Below are positions 40,579 to 43,618 of a DNA stretch of 43,618 bases, piece by piece. Under the pieces are notes generated by a model. The model did not search any database. It saw only the letters and a list, made by a program, of their open reading frames with translations, and was not told the origin of the DNA. This DNA is from Archangiaceae bacterium. Lineage in GTDB: Bacteria; Myxococcota; Myxococcia; Myxococcales; Myxococcaceae. A program made the position numbers and the translations under genes. Location: assembly GCA_016879935.1 (NCBI GenBank), contig JAACJQ010000295.1, forward strand, positions 1 through 43,618. Reading direction: 5' to 3'. The number at the start of each line of letters is the position of its first letter. Positions within the stretch are counted from its first letter, which is position 1.

Positions 40579-43500
40579 TCACTCGATGACGATGAACTCG
40601 ACGCGACGGTTCTGCTCGCGACCTTCAGCCGTCGTGTTCGGAGCAATGGGCTTCGACAACCCGAACCCCTGCGCTTCGAGGCGCGACGGCTCGATGCCCG
40701 CCTTCTCGAGGTAGGCCTTCACCGCGCGAGCACGTGCGGCCGAGAGCGGCTGGTTGAACGCCGCACCCCCGCGGTCGTCGGTGTGCCCTTCGATGCGCAC
40801 GACCTTCACCTCGGGGTGTGCCTTCATCACGCTCGCGACCTCGTCGAGCAGCGGGAACGAGCGCGGCTGCAGCTCGGCGCGAGAGGTCTCGAAGTACACG
40901 GCGCCCTTGAGCTCGATGCGCCCGTCTCTCAGCGCGGCGTTGGTGGGCGGAGGCGGCTCGACCACCGGCTCCTCAGCAGGGCGAACGAGCGCGCAGCCGT
41001 TGGCATCTTCTCCAGCGGCGTCGGGGCAGGCGTCGTCTTCGTCGGAGACGCCATCACCGTCGGCATCGGGCGGGCCGACAGGAGCGGCTGGAGCGACCGG
41101 CGGCGGCAACGTCACGACCTGCGGAACGGGACAACCATCTGGCGAACCGGTCACCGCGAGCTCGGGGCACCAGTCGACGTCGTTGGGCACGCCATCTCCG
41201 TCCCAGTCGAGGTCGGGGCACTCGGCGGCCACGTGCGAGCGCCCGCCACACTTCGCGCTCGAGAGCCCGCCGAACGACACCCCGACGAGCGCACGGAACG
41301 CGGGAGTTCCAGGTGCGTTGCCGAAGCCAGGGCCGGCGACCGCGAACACTTCCCAGTCACGAATCGCGTAGCGCCCGCCTGCGAGCACCTCGGCGCTGAA
41401 CGGCTGATTCGTCAGCGGCGCGAAGCCGCGCACCGAGAGTTCTCCACGCAGCGGCCCGCGAACGCTCGACACCGCCGCGCCCATCAACATGCGGCTACCG
41501 ATGGCGTCTTCCGGGTTGCTGCTGACGAGCGACGCTGCCTGCCGCAGGTGCGCTCCTGCTTCGAGGGCGAGCCGAACGGGGCCGAAGGTGCGCCCCGCGC
41601 CGACGAGCAGTTGGCCCGAGACCGACGGGTCCTTCGTGAGGCTCTCGACCGAGCCGACCGGCAGGCCAGCCATCACCGTGAAGCCGAGGTCGAACGGAGA
41701 GCCGTTGCGCTCCTGCATCACCGCCGCGCGCGCCTGCAGCCACGGCGTACCCATCGCCGCCGACGCCGGAACACCCGCGATGATGGTCTCGCCGAGTCGT
41801 GTGCGCGCCGACTCTCCCGACTGAAAGAGCACCACTGGCAGGTTCGCGCCAACCTCGAGCCACGGCGTGATGGCGTAGGCGCCCGAGAGCCAGGCGGTGA
41901 CGCGATGGTCGATGAGCGTCGCCTTGCGCACGCCGTTCTCGAAGTACTGCAGCGGAGCGTTCTGGTACCCGAACGACGCCGAGAACCGGTAGTCGCGCGC
42001 CTGCAGCAGGTCGGAGCCGCCGACGACGAGGCCACCACGCGCGGCCGGGTTGAGCTCGAGCTGCTCGACCTCGAACGACTGCACCCTGCCCTGCGCCGAC
42101 GCCACGACGGCCGTGCCGACGATGGCGACCGCAGCCACCGCGCGACGGCGGCGCAGCAGCAACAGCACCCCGAACATCATGAGGAACGCGAGCGGTGACT
42201 GCGACGTCGAGCTGCAGCCCAGGCCACCACCGAAGTCGATGGCCGCCTTGTCGACCTGCAGCACCTGCGTCGGCGAGCGATAGCTCTCTTCGTCACCCGT
42301 GCCCTTGATGCCGATGGAGACACCGTGCGCTCCGGCTTCGAGCCGCGGCAGGTCGTACGTCCAGTTGCCGTTCGCGTCGGCGGTGGTGCTGCCGATGCGC
42401 GTGCCGTCGACGTAGACGTTCACCGTCGCGCCGGGCGTCGCGGTGCCGCTCAGCTGCGGGTTGTCGGTGTCGGGCGACGCGGCCGGCATCACCATGGTGC
42501 CCGTCGCATCCTGCACGTCGAAGGTGCCCGTCGTCGGCTCGCTCTCGTTGCCGCCCGCGTCCTTCGCGGTGACGACGAGCGTGTGCGGACCCTTCGCGAG
42601 CGACTCGACCGCGGGGCAGCTCCAGGCGCCTTCGGGGCTGACGGGCGCAGTGCAGACCTCGACGCCATCGAGCAGCACGCGCACGGTGGTGTTGGCTTCG
42701 GCGCGGCCCGAGATGACGGGCGTGGTGGTGGTGGTGAGCCCCGAGGGGCCGGCGATGATGGGCGCCTCGGGCCTGGTGAGGTCGACGACGAAGCGGTTCA
42801 TCACACGCACGCTCTCGTTGCCTGCGGCGTCACGGCTCAGCACCGAGACCGCGTGCGTGCCATCGGCGAGGGACGACGAGACGCAGCTCCACTGGCCCTG
42901 TGCATCGGCGGTGGTGCTGCACTCGAGGTGGCCGTCGACCGAGACGATGACGGTGCTGCCAGCCTCGGCAGTGCCCCGCAGCGTCGGCGTGCGCTCACGC
43001 AGAATCGCGTTCGCCATCGGCGCTTCGATGGTCGGCGCCATCGGCGTCACCGAGTCGACGATGAACGCGCGCGGCACCTGAACGCTCTGGTTCCCGGCCG
43101 TGTCGCGCTGCACCAGGCGCAGCTCAACCTCGCCTTGAGGCAGCGGAGCCAGCGGCGTGCACGCCCACGAGCCATCGGCCTGCACGACGGCTTCGCAGAC
43201 GAGCTGCTCCATGAAGGTGACGACGACGCGCGCGTCAGGCTCGCCGCTGCCCGACAGGCGAGGCGTCGAGCTCGAGACGAGCGCGCCCGCACCCGGCCCA
43301 GTCCACGCGGGCGCGAGCGGCGCCGTCTCGTCGACGACGAAGCGCTGACCATCGTGCAGCAGCCCCTCGAAGCCGCGCACGTCGACGATGATGGCGTCGA
43401 GGGTGTGCGTGCCTTCGGCAAAGGTGAGCGAACACGACCACGAGCCGTCCTGCAGCACGAGCGCGTCGCACAGCACCTGGTCGCCTTCACGCACCCGCAC

Positions 43501-43618
43501 CACGCTTCCCGCCTCGGTCGGCGGCGCCGAGCCCGAGACGGTGACGAGCGACGACGCCAGCACCGCGTCCTCCATCGGCAGGGCAATCGTCGGCGCGGGA
43601 ATCACGTCGCGCACCGAA
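40579..43618 (-). CDS. Ig-like repeat protein fused to OmpA outer-membrane protein (5' end outside window)
   Basis: About 1012 residues are visible; the N-terminus is cut off at the window edge. Parts in order: five Ig-like repeats (43618-42225, each ~85-90 residues, with 'T-P-x-(L/I)-x-G-x-A' starts, a Cys pair and 'D-x-A-G-N-(Q/E)S' ends); a Cys-hydrophobic-RRRR segment at about 42139-42216 ('LGCSS' ... 'LLLLRRRRA'), like a MYXO-CTERM tail; a signal-peptide-like stretch (42084-42138, 'AVAAVAIVGTAVVASAQ'). Then a ~240-residue transmembrane beta-barrel-like region ('VEQLELNPAARGG'), thrombospondin type 3 Ca-binding repeats ('DWDGDGVPNDVD', 'DADGDGVSDEDDACP'), and a C-terminal OmpA domain ('IEGHTDDRGGAAFNQPLSAA') with the peptidoglycan-binding Asp and Arg. 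Confidence 0.9.
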   Translation of the reverse strand, partial: SVRDVIPAPTIALPMEDAVLASSLVTVSGSAPPTEAGSVVRVREGDQVLCDALVLQDGSWSCSLTFAEGTHTLDAIIVDVRGFEGLLHDGQRFVVDETAPLAPAWTGPGAGALVSSSTPRLSGSGEPDARVVVTFMEQLVCEAVVQADGSWACTPLAPLPQGEVELRLVQRDTAGNQSVQVPRAFIVDSVTPMAPTIEAPMANAILRERTPTLRGTAEAGSTVIVSVDGHLECSTTADAQGQWSCVSSSLADGTHAVSVLSRDAAGNESVRVMNRFVVDLTRPEAPIIAGPSGLTTTTTPVISGRAEANTTVRVLLDGVEVCTAPVSPEGAWSCPAVESLAKGPHTLVVTAKDAGGNESEPTTGTFDVQDATGTMVMPAASPDTDNPQLSGTATPGATVNVYVDGTRIGSTTADANGNWTYDLPRLEAGAHGVSIGIKGTGDEESYRSPTQVLQVDKAAIDFGGGLGCSSTSQSPLAFLMMFGVLLLLRRRRAVAAVAIVGTAVVASAQGRVQSFEVEQLELNPAARGGLVVGGSDLLQARDYRFSASFGYQNAPLQYFENGVRKATLIDHRVTAWLSGAYAITPWLEVGANLPVVLFQSGESARTRLGETIIAGVPASAAMGTPWLQARAAVMQERNGSPFDLGFTVMAGLPVGSVESLTKDPSVSGQLLVGAGRTFGPVRLALEAGAHLRQAASLVSSNPEDAIGSRMLMGAAVSSVRGPLRGELSVRGFAPLTNQPFSAEVLAGGRYAIRDWEVFAVAGPGFGNAPGTPAFRALVGVSFGGLSSAKCGGRSHVAAECPDLDWDGDGVPNDVDWCPELAVTGSPDGCPVPQVVTLPPPVAPAAPVGPPDADGDGVSDEDDACPDAAGEDANGCALVRPAEEPVVEPPPPTNAALRDGRIELKGAVYFETSRAELQPRSFPLLDEVASVMKAHPEVKVVRIEGHTDDRGGAAFNQPLSAARARAVKAYLEKAGIEPSRLEAQGFGLSKPIAPNTTAEGREQNRRVEFIVIE
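42084..42216 (-). other. Junction with sorting-type tail followed by signal-peptide-like segment
   Basis: Within the fused protein, a Cys motif ('LGCSS'), about 18 hydrophobic residues with Met pairs, and RRRR are followed directly by a second hydrophobic stretch ending 'VVASAQG', a good signal-peptidase I site. The frame is continuous. The first half reads like the C-terminal end of a surface protein, the second like the start of an outer-membrane protein. An in-frame GTG lies at 42138, just after the Arg run, and in-frame Met codons precede it. Confidence 0.7.

Overview
This window comes from a GC-rich (roughly two-thirds G+C) genome that is most likely a member of the Myxococcota. The signs are an FHA-linked Ser/Thr kinase with a PEGA-like tail, a TPR/PEGA secreted protein, many lipoproteins with Gly/Ala/Thr/Ser stalks, MopE-type putative metal-binding motifs, MYXO-CTERM-like Cys-helix-Arg tails and calpain-like peptidases. 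No tRNA, rRNA, CRISPR array, transposase or phage gene was seen. Most products are predicted to leave the cytoplasm, so this is an envelope/secretome region rather than a metabolic one.

Layout. Positions 1-2309 hold a partial Cys-rich protein, a Gly-rich lipoprotein, and a two-gene unit (an alpha-helical secreted protein and a small membrane protein). From 13361 down to 2290 all eight genes lie on the minus strand with short gaps: an FHA/Ser-Thr kinase, a TPR-PEGA protein, two paralogous giant lipoproteins built of 13 disintegrin-like Cys repeats each, mannose-family PTS EIIC and EIID without EIIA/EIIB, an OmpR-type response regulator and a stand-alone cyclic-nucleotide-binding domain. From 13483 to 16504 there is a plus-strand set: a CxxCH plus MopE-type surface protein, a hypothetical protein and two small exported proteins. 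A DUF4349 lipoprotein (minus) follows, then a TolB/CsgG-like protein translationally coupled to a 1049-residue lipoprotein carrying nine 'CHDP' Cys repeats. Two small minus-strand exported proteins, a calpain-like protease with a clear intrinsic terminator, a beta-helix protein and a GAF-histidine kinase come next.

Positions 26129-30500 carry a tightly packed three-gene unit (PSD1-like CxxCH lipoprotein, second CxxCH lipoprotein, Tat-exported DUF1501 protein) downstream of a perfect inverted repeat. Then come a papain-like lipoprotein, an acyl-carrier-like protein lacking the phosphopantetheine serine, a tandem pair of DUF4139 (MuiA-like) proteins, a DUF2384 antitoxin-like protein whose start codon overlaps that of a divergent lipoprotein, a dihaem cytochrome c, a polytopic membrane protein and a two-CxxCH lipoprotein. 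The window ends inside a large minus-strand protein in which Ig-like repeats and a sorting-type tail are fused in frame to an OmpA outer-membrane module.

How they may work together is inference. Five separate proteins have c-type haem motifs and are exported, which suggests extracytoplasmic redox chemistry. The kinase, PEGA and disintegrin-like lipoprotein genes look co-transcribed and may form a regulated cell-surface system. No maturation genes or sugar-specific PTS partners are present to confirm either idea.
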